From the NCBI GenBank assembly GCA_964036275.1, contig OZ038436.1, positions 18,007,904 to 18,071,903 of the forward strand: a stretch of 64,000 bases of DNA, written 5' to 3'. The notes beneath the pieces are model-generated. The model did no database searches. It was not told the DNA's origin and saw nothing but the letters and a program-made list of their open reading frames with translations. Shown one piece after another: positions 9,425 through 20,505 of the stretch (positions are counted from its first letter, which is position 1; every line of letters starts with the position of its first letter). This DNA comes from Litoditis marina (lineage: Eukaryota; Nematoda; Chromadorea; Rhabditida; Rhabditidae). The translations under genes were made by a program, and so were the position numbers.

Positions 9425-9504
9425 AAAAACAATCGCAGGCGACCCGCCGGCGACACTCTGCCGACCCCTCCATGTCGCCGGCGAGTCGCCGCCAAATTCA
9501 AGAG
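9425..9504 (-). repeat. Right terminal inverted repeat of MITE-like element
   Basis: Reverse complement of 9135-9214 with about two mismatches (base 5 of the end and one base beside the T run). Confidence 0.85.
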
Positions 9505-10676
9505 TCATACCCGCGGTATTTCAGTGGAGTTGTGTCGTTCACATTAGTCATGTATTCGGACTTTTTTGGGTTCATCGTGAGTCCAACTGATTGACATGCG
9601 AGCTCAAACACCCTCAGCATTTGACGGAGATCGCGTTTGTTCGAGGCGAAAAGAATACCATCGTCAGCGAACAACAGATGAGTGAGACGTCTTCCATCAA
9701 TTCTCAATCCCAAATGGTCCAGCTTGTCCCAGTCAACTTTTTTCAGGGCAGAGTCCAACACAATGGTAAACAGCCGCGGTGAGATCACATCTCCTTGTCG
9801 AACTCCTTGTTTTACCTCTATAGGAACTTTGCAACCATTAACAGCAATCGAGGAACTGGAAACCTCGTATGTAGCCTTCAGTAGAGAGATAAGGTTGGGA
9901 TGAATTCCAATTTCACCGAGTGATGACCAAATTGAGTTGTGATGTATACTATCGAATGCTTTGGCCAGATCCACGAAGCAGAAAAATGTTGGCAAGCGAA
10001 ACTCTCTGCACTTCTCCATGACTTGCCGAACAATATGAAGATTGTCAGAAGTTCCATAGTTCTTTCGGAACCCACATTGCTCTTCAGAGATGTTTTCTTC
10101 CATGTAGAGCTCCATTCGATTCAGTAGACAACGCGACAGCACTTTGTACAGGGTATTGAGCAAAGTTATGGGCCGATAGTTCCCAATGTCAGTCACATCT
10201 CCTTTCTTGAACAATAAAATCGTTCTTGACTCCAGTAACTCTGGTGGAAACACCCCATCTGCAAGTTTAAAGTTGAACATTCGAGTGAGATCCGAGACGA
10301 TAACTGGGCTGCCCCATCTCACAGCTTCTGGCGCGATACGGTCCGTTCCTGGCGAAGTTCCAACGGTTGTTTTTTGGATAGCTAGTTGAACTTCAGATTC
10401 AAGAAAAGGAGGGACTTGTTCAATTGTGGACGGTATTATTGCTGGTTGAGAACTGCGATTTTTGTAGAGGCGGTTGTAGAAAGTTCTTATGATTCTTGCC
10501 AAGCCGAGTTCATCATTTGTTAGAATCCCGTTATTGTCTCGGAGGTGAACAATTCTGTTGTTGGCGGGTTTCCCTTCGTTCATTACTTTGTTGAGACTGT
10601 ATCCTTGATCTAGCGCCCTTCTTAGTCGAGATTCACGTCGTTTCCGAACATCTTCTTTCCTACTGATTCTGGCCAT
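9505..10676 (-). pseudogene. RTE reverse transcriptase, N-terminal and catalytic fragment (copy 2)
   Basis: Residues 1 to about 390 of the RTE reading frame, including FVDLAKAFD, RQGD (intact) and FADDG. The frame runs a few codons into the nested element before a stop. Differences from copies 3 and 4 include I to K at about 137 and M to L near the break. It is a disabled reverse transcriptase. Confidence 0.87.
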
Positions 10677-11084
10677 TTTGCTCAGAAGTGTGAACTGTAG
10701 GCGACCGATTGGAGAAATGTCCGTTTGAAACGTTTGGCGGCGAACGAGGAGGTCAGTTCAGAACGAGGAGGCGAGTGGAGGAACTAATTCATTTCACTCG
10801 CCAGATTTTTTTATTGTGAAAATATGAGATCCAGCCCATATAAATTACATTTAAAGTGTATTTACGTAACTTTGCAAAATCCAAAATCGTCAAAGTAGCG
10901 GTGAACTGATAACAACATTTGCAACCACATTCTTAGTTGAGAACATTCACAAATGCTTTCTATTTATTATTCTGTCGCATAGAAGTTAATGTTGACTTGC
11001 AATAGAACTTTCACAGTGTTGTAGCCCGCTGTTGGGCAGAGGAGAGTGCGGGGTCGTCTCTGATATTTGTCAGCCATTCTATCG

Positions 11085-11156
11085 GCCCAAGTAGTATAGT
11101 GGTTAGTACTCCACGTTGTGGCCGTGGCGACACAGGTTCGATTCCTGTCTTGGGCA
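11085..11156 (+). tRNA. tRNA-His(GTG)
   Basis: Canonical; the second downstream T run is T4 instead of T5. Confidence 0.95.
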
Positions 11157-11511
11157 TTTCTTTTTGAAAATTCACCATTTTGATCAAATTTCACAGAGCG
11201 AGTGGAGGAACTAATTCATTTTACTCGCCAGATTTTTTTATTGTGAGAATATGAAATCCAGCCCATAGAAATTACATTTAAAGTGTATTTACGTAACTTT
11301 GCAAAATCCAAAATCGTCAAAGTAGCGGTGAACTGATAACAAAATTTGCAACCACATTCTTAGTTGAGAACATTCACAAATGCTTTCTATTTATTATTCT
11401 GTCGCATAGAAGTTAATGTTGACTTGCAATAGAACTTTCACAGTGTTGTAGCCCGCTGGTGGGCAGAGGAGAGTGCGGGGTCGTCTCTGATATTTGTCAG
11501 CCATTCTATCG

Positions 11512-11583
11512 GCCCAAGTAGTATGGTGGTTAGTACTCCACGTTGTGGCCGTGGCGACACAGGTTCGATTCCTGTCTTGGGCA
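11512..11583 (+). tRNA. tRNA-His(GTG), A14G variant
   Basis: A14G in D loop and A box; T5 follows. Confidence 0.87.
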
Positions 11584-11939
11584 TTTCTTTTTGAAAATTA
11601 ACCATTTTTGATCAAATTTCACAGAGCGAGTGGAGGAACTAATTCATTTCACTCGCCAGATTTTTTTATTGTGAAAATATGAAATCCAGCCCATAGAAAT
11701 TACATTTAAAGTGTATTTACGTAACTTTGCAAAATCCAAAATCGTCAAAGTAGCGGTGAACTGATAACAACATTTGCAACCACATTCTTAGTTGAGAACA
11801 TTCACAAATGCTTTCTATTTATTATTCTGTCGCATAGAAGTTAATGTTGATATGCAATAGAACTTTCACAGTGTTGTAGCCCGCTGGTGGGCAGAGGAGA
11901 GTGCGGGGTCGTCTCTGATATTTGTCAGTCATTCTATCG

Positions 11940-11999
11940 GCCCAAGTAGTATAGTGGTTAGTACTCCACGTTGTGGCCGTGGCGACACTGTCTTGGGCA
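11940..11999 (+). pseudogene. tRNA-His pseudogene, B box deleted
   Basis: Same 12-nt deletion as 6217-6276. Confidence 0.9.
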
Positions 12000-12355
12000 T
12001 TTCTTTTTGAAAATTCACCATTTTTGATCAAATTTCACAGAGCGAGTGGAGGAGCTAATTCATTTTACTCGCCAGATTTTTTTATTGTGAGAATATGAAA
12101 TCCAGCCCATAGAAATTACATTTAAAGTGTATTTACGTAACTTTGCAAAATCCAAAATCGTCAAAGTAGCGGTGAACTGATAACAAAATTTGCAACCACA
12201 TTCTTAGTTGAGAACATTCACAAATGCTTTCTATTTATTATTCTGTCGCATAGAAGTTAATGTTGACTTGCAATAGAACTTTCACAGTGTTGTAGCCCGC
12301 TGGTGGGCAGAGGAGAGTGCGGGGTCGTCTCTGATATTTGTCAGCCATTCTATCG

Positions 12356-12427
12356 GCCCAAGTAGTATGGTGGTTAGTACTCCACGTTGTGGCCGTGGCG
12401 ACACAGGTTCGATTCCTGTCTTGGGCA
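12356..12427 (+). tRNA. tRNA-His(GTG), A14G variant
   Basis: A14G; T5 follows. Confidence 0.87.
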
Positions 12428-12783
12428 TTTCTTTTTGAAAATTCACCATTTTTGATCAAATTTCACAGAGCGAGTGGAGGAACTAATTCATTTCACTCGC
12501 CAGATTTTTTTATTGTGAAAATATGAAATCCAGCCCATAGAAATTACATTTAAAGTGTATTTACGTAACTTTGCAAAATCCAAAATCGTCAAAGTAGCGG
12601 TGAACTGATAACAACATTTGCAACCACATTCTTAGTTGAGAACATTCACAAATGCTTTCTATTTATTATTCTGTCGCATAGAAGTTAATGTTGACTTGCA
12701 ATAGAACTTTCACAGTGTTGTAGCCCGCTGGTGGGCAGAGGAGAATGCGGGGCCGTCTCTGATATTTGTCAGCCATTCTATCG

Positions 12784-12855
12784 GCCCAAGTAGTATAGTG
12801 GTTAGTACTCCACGTTGTGGCCGTGGCGACACAGGTTCGATTCCTGTCTTGGGCA
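12784..12855 (+). tRNA. tRNA-His(GTG)
   Basis: Canonical copy; T5 follows. Confidence 0.95.
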
Positions 12856-13218
12856 TTTCTTTTTGAAAATTCACCATTTTTGATCAAATTTCACAGAGCG
12901 AGTGGAGGAACTAATCCATTTCACTCGCCAGATTTTTTTATTGTGAAAATATGACATCCAGCCCATATAAATTACATTTAAAGTGTATTTACGTAACTTT
13001 GCAAAATCCAAAATCGTCAAAGTAGTAAGTAGCGGTGAACTGATAACAACATTTGCAACCACATTCTTAGTTGAGAACATTCACAAATGCTTTCTATTTA
13101 TTATTCTGTCGCATAGAAGTTAATGTTGACTTGCAATAGAACTTTCACAGTGTTGTAGCCCGCTGGTGGGCAGAGGAGAGTGCGGGGTCGTCTCTGATAT
13201 TTGTCAGCCATTCTATCG

Positions 13219-13290
13219 GCCCAAGTAGTATAGTGGTTAGTACTCCACGTTGTGGCCGTGGCGACACAGGTTCGATTCCTGTCTTGGGCA
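13219..13290 (+). tRNA. tRNA-His(GTG), weak terminator
   Basis: Canonical gene; adjacent T run broken to TTCTTCTTG. Confidence 0.94.
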
Positions 13291-13647
13291 TTTCTTCTTG
13301 AAAATTCACCATTTTTGATCAAATTTCACAGAGCGAGTGGAGGAACTAATTCATTTCACTCGCCAGATTTTTTTTATTGTGAAAATATGAGATCCAGCCC
13401 ATATAAACTACATTTAAAGTGTATTTACGTAACTTTGCAAAATCCAAAATCGTCAAAGTAGCGGTGAACTGATAACAACATTTGTAACCACATTCTTAGT
13501 TGAGAACATTCACAAATGCTTTCTATTTATTATTCTGTCGCATAGAAGTTAATGTTGACTTGCAATAAAACTTTCACAGTGTTGTAGCCCGCTGGTGGGC
13601 AGAGGAGAGTGCGGGGTCGTCTCTGATATTTGTCAGCCATTCCATCG

Positions 13648-13719
13648 GCCCAAGTAGTATAGTGGTTAGTACTCCACGTTGTGGCCGTGGCGACACAGGT
13701 TCGATTCCTGTCTTGGGCA
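13648..13719 (+). tRNA. tRNA-His(GTG)
   Basis: Canonical; last unit before RTE copy 3. Confidence 0.95.
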
Positions 13720-13794
13720 TTTCTTTTTGAAAATTCACCATTTTTGATCAAATTTCACAGAGCGAGTTTCAAGTTTCAAGTTTTATTCGTCACA

Positions 13795-14019
13795 TCACAA
13801 TGTTACACAGTGGTGGTCCTTGACCGATCTCCAAATCTGCTTATCTCTGCATGCTCTGAGGTATTCGTGACCACGAATACGCGGCGGGCGGCAACGACCT
13901 CTTTGTGCTTCTCGGTTGTGGCTTCGGGTGGCTTCAACCAGGTCATCATGCCAGCGGACTGCTGGACGGCCAGGAGATCTCTTTCTGTTGTACGGACACC
14001 ATTCCGTAGCAATCAACGA
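13795..14019 (-). pseudogene. C-terminal part of RTE ORF after in-frame stop (copy 3)
   Basis: Same TGA-separated tail as in copy 1; identical by eye at the protein level. Confidence 0.73.
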
Positions 14020-15606
14020 TCAACGACATTTTGACATATGGGCAATTCTGTAAGCAAAGTTTAATTTAAGTTTTGCAGCTTCAATAATAACATCCTTCAA
14101 CCGAGTGATTCCGCGCAAAACGGCATTCGGGAGGTGATCTTGTCTCCGACGGTTCAACATCCCTCTTTCCATCTTACGCTGGACAATTCGGAGTCGCTCA
14201 ATCTCTGCTTTGGAAAGGGCCCAGGACTCGCAACCGTACAAGAAACGGGGTAGAATGGCCGAGTGAAAGATTTTCCGTTTGTAGCTCATAGGAAACGAGG
14301 GCTTTTTCAGTATGTTTCTGTATTGGTTGAAAGCGGCCCAAGCTGAACTGATTCTTCTTCCGAGCTCTTTCGTCAAAGCTCCATTGTTCGCGATGCTCAC
14401 TCCCAGATATTTGATGATAGCCTTCGGTTTCAGCTCATACCCGCGGTATTTCATTGGAGTTGTGTCGTTCACATTAGTCATGTATTCGGACTTTTTTGGG
14501 TTCATCGTGAGTCCAACTGATTGACATGCGAGCTCAAACACCCTCAGCATTTGACGGAGATCGCGTTTGTTCGAGGCGAAAAGAATACCATCGTCAGCGA
14601 ACAACAGATGAGTGAGACGTCTTCCATCAATTCTCAATCCCAAATGGTCCAGCTTGTCCCAGTCAACTTTTTTCAGGGCAGAGTCCAACACAATGGTAAA
14701 CAGCCGCGGTGAGATCACATCTCCTTGTCGAACTCCTTGTTTTACCTCTATAGGAACTTTGCAACCATTAACAGCAATCGAGGAACTGGAAACCTCGTAT
14801 GTAGCCTTCAGTAGAGAGATAAGGTTGGGATGAATTCCAATTTCACCGAGTGATGACCAAATTGAGTTGTGATGTATACTATCGAATGCTTTGGCCAGAT
14901 CCACGAAGCAGAAAAATGTTGGCAAGCGAAACTCTCTGCACTTCTCCATGACTTGCCGAACAATATGAAGATTGTCAGAAGTTCCATAGTTCTTTCGGAA
15001 CCCACATTGCTCTTCAGAGATGTTTTCTTCCATGTAGAGCTCCATTCGATTCAGTAGACAACGCGACAGCACTTTGTACAGGGTATTGAGCAAAGTTATG
15101 GGCCGATAGTTCCCAATGTCAGTCACATCTCCTTTCTTGAACAATAAAATCGTTCTTGACTCCAGTAACTCTGGTGGAAACACCCCATCTGCAAGTATAA
15201 AGTTGAACATTCGAGTGAGATCCGAGACGATAACTGGGCTGCCCCATCTCACAGCTTCTGGCGCGATACGGTCCGTTCCTGGCGAAGTTCCAACGGTTGT
15301 TTTTTGGATAGCTAGTTGAACTTCAGATTCAAGAAAAGGAGGGACTTGTTCAATTGTGGACGGTATTATTGCTGGTTGAGAACTGCGATTTTTGTAGAGG
15401 CGGTTGTAGAAAGTTCTTATGATTCTTGCCAAGCCGAGTTCATCATTTGTTAGAATCCCGTTATTGTCTCGGAGGTGAACAATTCTGTTGTTGGCGGGTT
15501 TCCCTTCGTTCATTACTTTGTTGAGACTGTATCCTTGATCTAGCGCCCATCTTAGTCGAGATTCACGTCGTTTCCGAACATCTTCTTTCCTACTGATTCT
15601 GGCCAT
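14020..15606 (-). CDS. RTE-type reverse transcriptase (copy 3)
   Basis: 528-residue open frame with all reverse transcriptase motifs intact, including D236, RQGD at 293-296 and DD338-339. It has W at residue 20 where copies 1, 2 and 4 have R. It lacks the endonuclease domain and the C-terminal tail, so an independently mobile product is unlikely. Confidence 0.88.
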   Translation of the reverse strand: MARISRKEDVRKRRESRLRWALDQGYSLNKVMNEGKPANNRIVHLRDNNGILTNDELGLARIIRTFYNRLYKNRSSQPAIIPSTIEQVPPFLESEVQLAIQKTTVGTSPGTDRIAPEAVRWGSPVIVSDLTRMFNFILADGVFPPELLESRTILLFKKGDVTDIGNYRPITLLNTLYKVLSRCLLNRMELYMEENISEEQCGFRKNYGTSDNLHIVRQVMEKCREFRLPTFFCFVDLAKAFDSIHHNSIWSSLGEIGIHPNLISLLKATYEVSSSSIAVNGCKVPIEVKQGVRQGDVISPRLFTIVLDSALKKVDWDKLDHLGLRIDGRRLTHLLFADDGILFASNKRDLRQMLRVFELACQSVGLTMNPKKSEYMTNVNDTTPMKYRGYELKPKAIIKYLGVSIANNGALTKELGRRISSAWAAFNQYRNILKKPSFPMSYKRKIFHSAILPRFLYGCESWALSKAEIERLRIVQRKMERGMLNRRRQDHLPNAVLRGITRLKDVIIEAAKLKLNFAYRIAHMSKCR

Positions 15607-16014
15607 TTTGCTCAGAAGTGTGAACTGTAGGCGACCGATTGGAGAAATGTCCGTTTGAAACGTTTGGCGGCGAACGAGGAGGTCAGTTCAGAACGAGGAG
15701 GCGAGTGGAGGAACTAATTCATTTCACTCGCCAGATTTTTTTATTGTGAAAATATGAGATCCAGCCCATATAAATTACATTTAAAGTGTATTTACGTAAC
15801 TTTGCAAAATCCAAAATCGTCAAAGTAGCGGTGAACTGATAACAACATTTGCAACCACATTCTTAGTTGAGAACATTCACAAATGCTTTCTATTTATTAT
15901 TCTGTCGCATAGAAGTTAATGTTGATATGCAATAGAACTTTCACAGTGTTGTAGCCCGCTGGTGGGCAGAGGAGAGTGCGGGGTCGTCTCTGATATTTGT
16001 CAGCCATTCTATCG

Positions 16015-16074
16015 GCCCAAGTAGTATAGTGGTTAGTACTCCACGTTGTGGCCGTGGCGACACTGTCTTGGGCA
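16015..16074 (+). pseudogene. tRNA-His pseudogene, B box deleted
   Basis: Same 12-nt deletion; first unit after RTE copy 3, as in the unit after copies 1 and 4. Confidence 0.9.
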
Positions 16075-16430
16075 TTTCTTTTTGAAAATTCACCATTTTT
16101 GATCAAATTTCACAGAGCGAGTGGAGGAACTAATTCATTTTACTCGCCAGATTTTTTTATTGTGAGAATATGAAATCCAGCCCATAGAAATTACATTTAA
16201 AGTGTATTTACGTAACTTTGCAAAATCCAAAATCGTCAAAGTAGCGGTGAACTGATAACAAAATTTGCAACCACATTCTTAGTTGAGAACATTCACAAAT
16301 GCTTTCTATTTATTATTCTGTCGCATAGAAGTTAATGTTGACTTGCAATAGAACTTTCACAGTGTTGTAGCCCGCTGGTGGGCAGAGGAGAGTGCGGGGT
16401 CGTCTCTGATATTTGTCAGCCATTCTATCG

Positions 16431-16502
16431 GCCCAAGTAGTATGGTGGTTAGTACTCCACGTTGTGGCCGTGGCGACACAGGTTCGATTCCTGTCTTGGG
16501 CA
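16431..16502 (+). tRNA. tRNA-His(GTG), A14G variant
   Basis: A14G; T5 follows. Confidence 0.87.
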
Positions 16503-16858
16503 TTTCTTTTTGAAAATTAACCATTTTTGATCAAATTTCACAGAGCGAGTGGAGGAACTAATTCATTTCACTCGCCAGATTTTTTTATTGTGAAAATATG
16601 AAATCCAGCCCATAGAAATTACATTTAAAGTGTATTTACGTAACTTTGCAAAATCCAAAATCGTCAAAGTAGCGGTGAACTGATAACAACATTTGCAACC
16701 ACATTCTTAGTTGAGAACATTCACAAATGCTTTCTATTTATTATTCTGTCGCATAGAAGTTAATGTTGATATGCAATAGAACTTTCACAGTGTTGTAGCC
16801 CGCTGGTGGGCAGAGGAGAGTGCGGGGTCGTCTCTGATATTTGTCAGCCATTCTATCG

Positions 16859-16918
16859 GCCCAAGTAGTATAGTGGTTAGTACTCCACGTTGTGGCCGTG
16901 GCGACACTGTCTTGGGCA
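16859..16918 (+). pseudogene. tRNA-His pseudogene, B box deleted
   Basis: Same 12-nt deletion. Confidence 0.9.
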
Positions 16919-17274
16919 TTTCTTTTTGAAAATTCACCATTTTTGATCAAATTTCACAGAGCGAGTGGAGGAGCTAATTCATTTTACTCGCCAGATTTTT
17001 TTATTGTGAGAATATGAAATCCAGCCCATAGAAATTACATTTAAAGTGTATTTACGTAACTTTGCAAAATCCAAAATCGTCAAAGTAGCGGTGAACTGAT
17101 AACAAAATTTGCAACCACATTCTTAGTTGAGAACATTCACAAATGCTTTCTATTTATTATTCTGTCGCATAGAAGTTAATGTTGACTTGCAATAGAACTT
17201 TCACAGTGTTGTAGCCCGCTGGTGGGCAGAGGAGAATGCGGGGCCGTCTCTGATATTTGTCAGCCATTCTATCG

Positions 17275-17346
17275 GCCCAAGTAGTATAGTGGTTAGTACT
17301 CCACGTTGTGGCCGTGGCGACACAGGTTCGATTCCTGTCTTGGGCA
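17275..17346 (+). tRNA. tRNA-His(GTG)
   Basis: Canonical copy; T5 follows. Confidence 0.95.
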
Positions 17347-17709
17347 TTTCTTTTTGAAAATTCACCATTTTTGATCAAATTTCACAGAGCGAGTGGAGGA
17401 ACTAATCCATTTCACTCGCCAGATTTTTTTATTGTGAAAATATGACATCCAGCCCATATAAATTACATTTAAAGTGTATTTACGTAACTTTGCAAAATCC
17501 AAAATCGTCAAAGTAGTAAGTAGCGGTGAACTGATAACAACATTTGCAACCACATTCTTAGTTGAGAACATTCACAAATGCTTTCTATTTATTATTCTGT
17601 CGCATAGAAGTTAATGTTGACTTGCAATAGAACTTTCACAGTGTTGTAGCCCGCTGGTGGGCAGAGGAGAGTGCGGGGTCGTCTCTGATATTTGTCAGCC
17701 ATTCTATCG

Positions 17710-17781
17710 GCCCAAGTAGTATAGTGGTTAGTACTCCACGTTGTGGCCGTGGCGACACAGGTTCGATTCCTGTCTTGGGCA
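17710..17781 (+). tRNA. tRNA-His(GTG), weak terminator
   Basis: Canonical gene; T run broken to TTCTTCTTG, as in 13219-13290. Confidence 0.94.
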
Positions 17782-18138
17782 TTTCTTCTTGAAAATTCAC
17801 CATTTTTGATCAAATTTCACAGAGCGAGTGGAGGAACTAATTCATTTCACTCGCCAGATTTTTTTTATTGTGAAAATATGAGATCCAGCCCATATAAACT
17901 ACATTTAAAGTGTATTTACGTAACTTTGCAAAATCCAAAATCGTCAAAGTAGCGGTGAACTGATAACAACATTTGTAACCACATTCTTAGTTGAGAACAT
18001 TCACAAATGCTTTCTATTTATTATTCTGTCGCATAGAAGTTAATGTTGACTTGCAATAAAACTTTCACAGTGTTGTAGCCCGCTGGTGGGCAGAGGAGAG
18101 TGCGGGGTCGTCTCTGATATTTGTCAGCCATTCCATCG

Positions 18139-18210
18139 GCCCAAGTAGTATAGTGGTTAGTACTCCACGTTGTGGCCGTGGCGACACAGGTTCGATTCCT
18201 GTCTTGGGCA
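18139..18210 (+). tRNA. tRNA-His(GTG)
   Basis: Canonical; last unit before RTE copy 4. Confidence 0.95.
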
Positions 18211-18285
18211 TTTCTTTTTGAAAATTCACCATTTTTGATCAAATTTCACAGAGCGAGTTTCAAGTTTCAAGTTTTATTCGTCACA

Positions 18286-18510
18286 TCACAATGTTACACA
18301 GTGGTGGTCCTTGACCGATCTCCAAATCTGCTTATCTCTGCATGCTCTGAGGTATTCGTGACCACGAATACGCGGCGGGCGGCAACGACCTCTTTGTGCT
18401 TCTCGGTTGTGGCTTCGGGTGGCTTCAACCAGGTCATCATGCCAGCGGACTGCTGGACGGCCAGGAGATCTCTTTCTGTTGTACGGACACCATTCCGTAG
18501 CAATCAACGA
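18286..18510 (-). pseudogene. C-terminal part of RTE ORF after in-frame stop (copy 4)
   Basis: Same TGA-separated tail as copies 1 and 3. Confidence 0.73.
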
Positions 18511-20097
18511 TCAACGACATTTTGACATATGGGCAATTCTGTAAGCAAAGTTTAATTTAAGTTTTGCAGCTTCAATAATAACATCCTTCAACCGAGTGAT
18601 TCCGCGCAAAACGGCATTCGGGAGGTGATCTTGTCTCCGACGGTTCAACATCCCTCTTTCCATCTTACGCTGGACAATTCGGAGTCGCTCAATCTCTGCT
18701 TTGGAAAGGGCCCAGGACTCGCAACCGTACAAGAAACGGGGTAGAATGGCCGAGTGAAAGATTTTCCGTTTGTAGCTCATAGGAAACGAGGGCTTTTTCA
18801 GTATGTTTCTGTATTGGTTGAAAGCGGCCCAAGCTGAACTGATTCTTCTTCCGAGCTCTTTCGTCAAAGCTCCATTGTTCGCGATGCTCACTCCCAGATA
18901 TTTGATGATAGCCTTCGGTTTCAGCTCATACCCGCGGTATTTCATTGGAGTTGTGTCGTTCACATTAGTCATGTATTCGGACTTTTTTGGGTTCATCGTG
19001 AGTCCAACTGATTGACATGCGAGCTCAAACACCCTCAGCATTTGACGGAGATCGCGTTTGTTCGAGGCGAAAAGAATACCATCGTCAGCGAACAACAGAT
19101 GAGTGAGACGTCTTCCATCAATTCTCAATCCCAAATGGTCCAGCTTGTCCCAGTCAACTTTTTTCAGGGCAGAGTCCAACACAATGGTAAACAGCCGCGG
19201 TGAGATCACATCTCCTTGTCGAACTCCTTGTTTTACCTCTATAGGAACTTTGCAACCATTAACAGCAATCGAGGAACTGGAAACCTCGTATGTAGCCTTC
19301 AGTAGAGAGATAAGGTTGGGATGAATTCCAATTTCACCGAGTGATGACCAAATTGAGTTGTGATGTATACTATCGAATGCTTTGGCCAGATCCACGAAGC
19401 AGAAAAATGTTGGCAAGCGAAACTCTCTGCACTTCTCCATGACTTGCCGAACAATATGAAGATTGTCAGAAGTTCCATAGTTCTTTCGGAACCCACATTG
19501 CTCTTCAGAGATGTTTTCTTCCATGTAGAGCTCCATTCGATTCAGTAGACAACGCGACAGCACTTTGTACAGGGTATTGAGCAAAGTTATGGGCCGATAG
19601 TTCCCAATGTCAGTCACATCTCCTTTCTTGAACAATAAAATCGTTCTTGACTCCAGTAACTCTGGTGGAAACACCCCATCTGCAAGTATAAAGTTGAACA
19701 TTCGAGTGAGATCCGAGACGATAACTGGGCTGCCCCATCTCACAGCTTCTGGCGCGATACGGTCCGTTCCTGGCGAAGTTCCAACGGTTGTTTTTTGGAT
19801 AGCTAGTTGAACTTCAGATTCAAGAAAAGGAGGGACTTGTTCAATTGTGGACGGTATTATTGCTGGTTGAGAACTGCGATTTTTGTAGAGGCGGTTGTAG
19901 AAAGTTCTTATGATTCTTGCCAAGCCGAGTTCATCATTTGTTAGAATCCCGTTATTGTCTCGGAGGTGAACAATTCTGTTGTTGGCGGGTTTCCCTTCGT
20001 TCATTACTTTGTTGAGACTGTATCCTTGATCTAGCGCCCTTCTTAGTCGAGATTCACGTCGTTTCCGAACATCTTCTTTCCTACTGATTCTGGCCAT
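18511..20097 (-). CDS. RTE-type reverse transcriptase (copy 4)
   Basis: 528-residue open frame with FVDLAKAFD, RQGD and FADDG intact; the copy closest to the consensus of the four. Same missing endonuclease and tail as copy 3. Confidence 0.88.
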   Translation of the reverse strand: MARISRKEDVRKRRESRLRRALDQGYSLNKVMNEGKPANNRIVHLRDNNGILTNDELGLARIIRTFYNRLYKNRSSQPAIIPSTIEQVPPFLESEVQLAIQKTTVGTSPGTDRIAPEAVRWGSPVIVSDLTRMFNFILADGVFPPELLESRTILLFKKGDVTDIGNYRPITLLNTLYKVLSRCLLNRMELYMEENISEEQCGFRKNYGTSDNLHIVRQVMEKCREFRLPTFFCFVDLAKAFDSIHHNSIWSSLGEIGIHPNLISLLKATYEVSSSSIAVNGCKVPIEVKQGVRQGDVISPRLFTIVLDSALKKVDWDKLDHLGLRIDGRRLTHLLFADDGILFASNKRDLRQMLRVFELACQSVGLTMNPKKSEYMTNVNDTTPMKYRGYELKPKAIIKYLGVSIANNGALTKELGRRISSAWAAFNQYRNILKKPSFPMSYKRKIFHSAILPRFLYGCESWALSKAEIERLRIVQRKMERGMLNRRRQDHLPNAVLRGITRLKDVIIEAAKLKLNFAYRIAHMSKCR

Positions 20098-20505
20098 TTT
20101 GCTCAGAAGTGTGAACTGTAGGCGACCGATTGGAGAAATGTCCGTTTGAAACGTTTGGCGGCGAACGAGGAGGTCAGTTCAGAACGAGGAGGCGAGTGGA
20201 GGAACTAATTCATTTCACTCGCCAGATTTTTTTATTGTGAAAATATGAGATCCAGCCCATATAAATTACATTTAAAGTGTATTTACGTAACTTTGCAAAA
20301 TCCAAAATCGTCAAAGTAGCGGTGAACTGATAACAACATTTGCAACCACATTCTTAGTTGAGAACATTCACAAATGCTTTCTATTTATTATTCTGTCGCA
20401 TAGAAGTTAATGTTGATATGCAATAGAACTTTCACAGTGTTGTAGCCCGCTGGTGGGCAGAGGAGAGTGCGGGGTCGTCTCTGATATTTGTCAGCCATTC
20501 TATCG

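Larger units (their letters stand above)
9135..9504. mobile_element. MITE-like DNA element with 80-bp terminal inverted repeats
   Basis: A 370-bp insertion in RTE copy 2. Comparison with copies 1, 3 and 4 places it exactly after TTCAGCTC, with a 2-bp TC duplication (9133-9134 and 9505-9506). The 80-bp ends (9135-9214 and 9425-9504) are inverted repeats with about two mismatches; the outer bases are CTCTAGAATTTGGCGG against CTCTTGAATTTGGCGG. They are GC-rich with the internal motif GTCGCCGGCG, unlike the AT-rich 210-bp core. No transposase is encoded. I do not recognise the family; a 2-bp TC duplication does not match the TA of Tc1/mariner. Confidence 0.82.
8465..10770 (-). mobile_element. RTE retrotransposon copy 2, split by a DNA element
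   Basis: Same 1,934-bp truncated RTE as copy 1, same ends and GCGAG duplication (8460-8464 and 10771-10775), plus 372 bp from a nested insertion and its 2-bp target duplication at 9133-9506. The nested element arrived after the RTE was in the array, since only this copy has it. Confidence 0.9.
10771..13766 (+). repeat. tRNA-His tandem array, block 3 (7 units)
   Basis: Array between RTE copies 2 and 3. One unit (12,784 to 13,219) is 435 bp because of a 7-bp TAAGTAG duplication in the spacer near 13,026. The last three units match block 4 at offset 4,491 bp. Confidence 0.96.
13767..15700 (-). mobile_element. RTE retrotransposon copy 3, 5'-truncated
   Basis: 1,934 bp, same ends as copy 1, GCGAG at 13762-13766 and 15701-15705. 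Nearly identical to copy 4. Confidence 0.9.
15701..18257 (+). repeat. tRNA-His tandem array, block 4 (6 units)
   Basis: Array between RTE copies 3 and 4. RTE copy plus this block makes a 4,491-bp higher-order unit. It contains two B-box-deleted copies and the same 7-bp TAAGTAG spacer insertion as block 3. Confidence 0.96.
18258..20191 (-). mobile_element. RTE retrotransposon copy 4, 5'-truncated
   Basis: 1,934 bp, same ends as the other copies, GCGAG at 18253-18257 and 20192-20196. Last retrotransposon copy in the window. Confidence 0.9.

Noticed and set aside
9269..9508. Open frame of 79 codons within the MITE-like element
   Set aside because: It runs through the terminal inverted repeat and AT-rich core, resembles no transposase and is too short.
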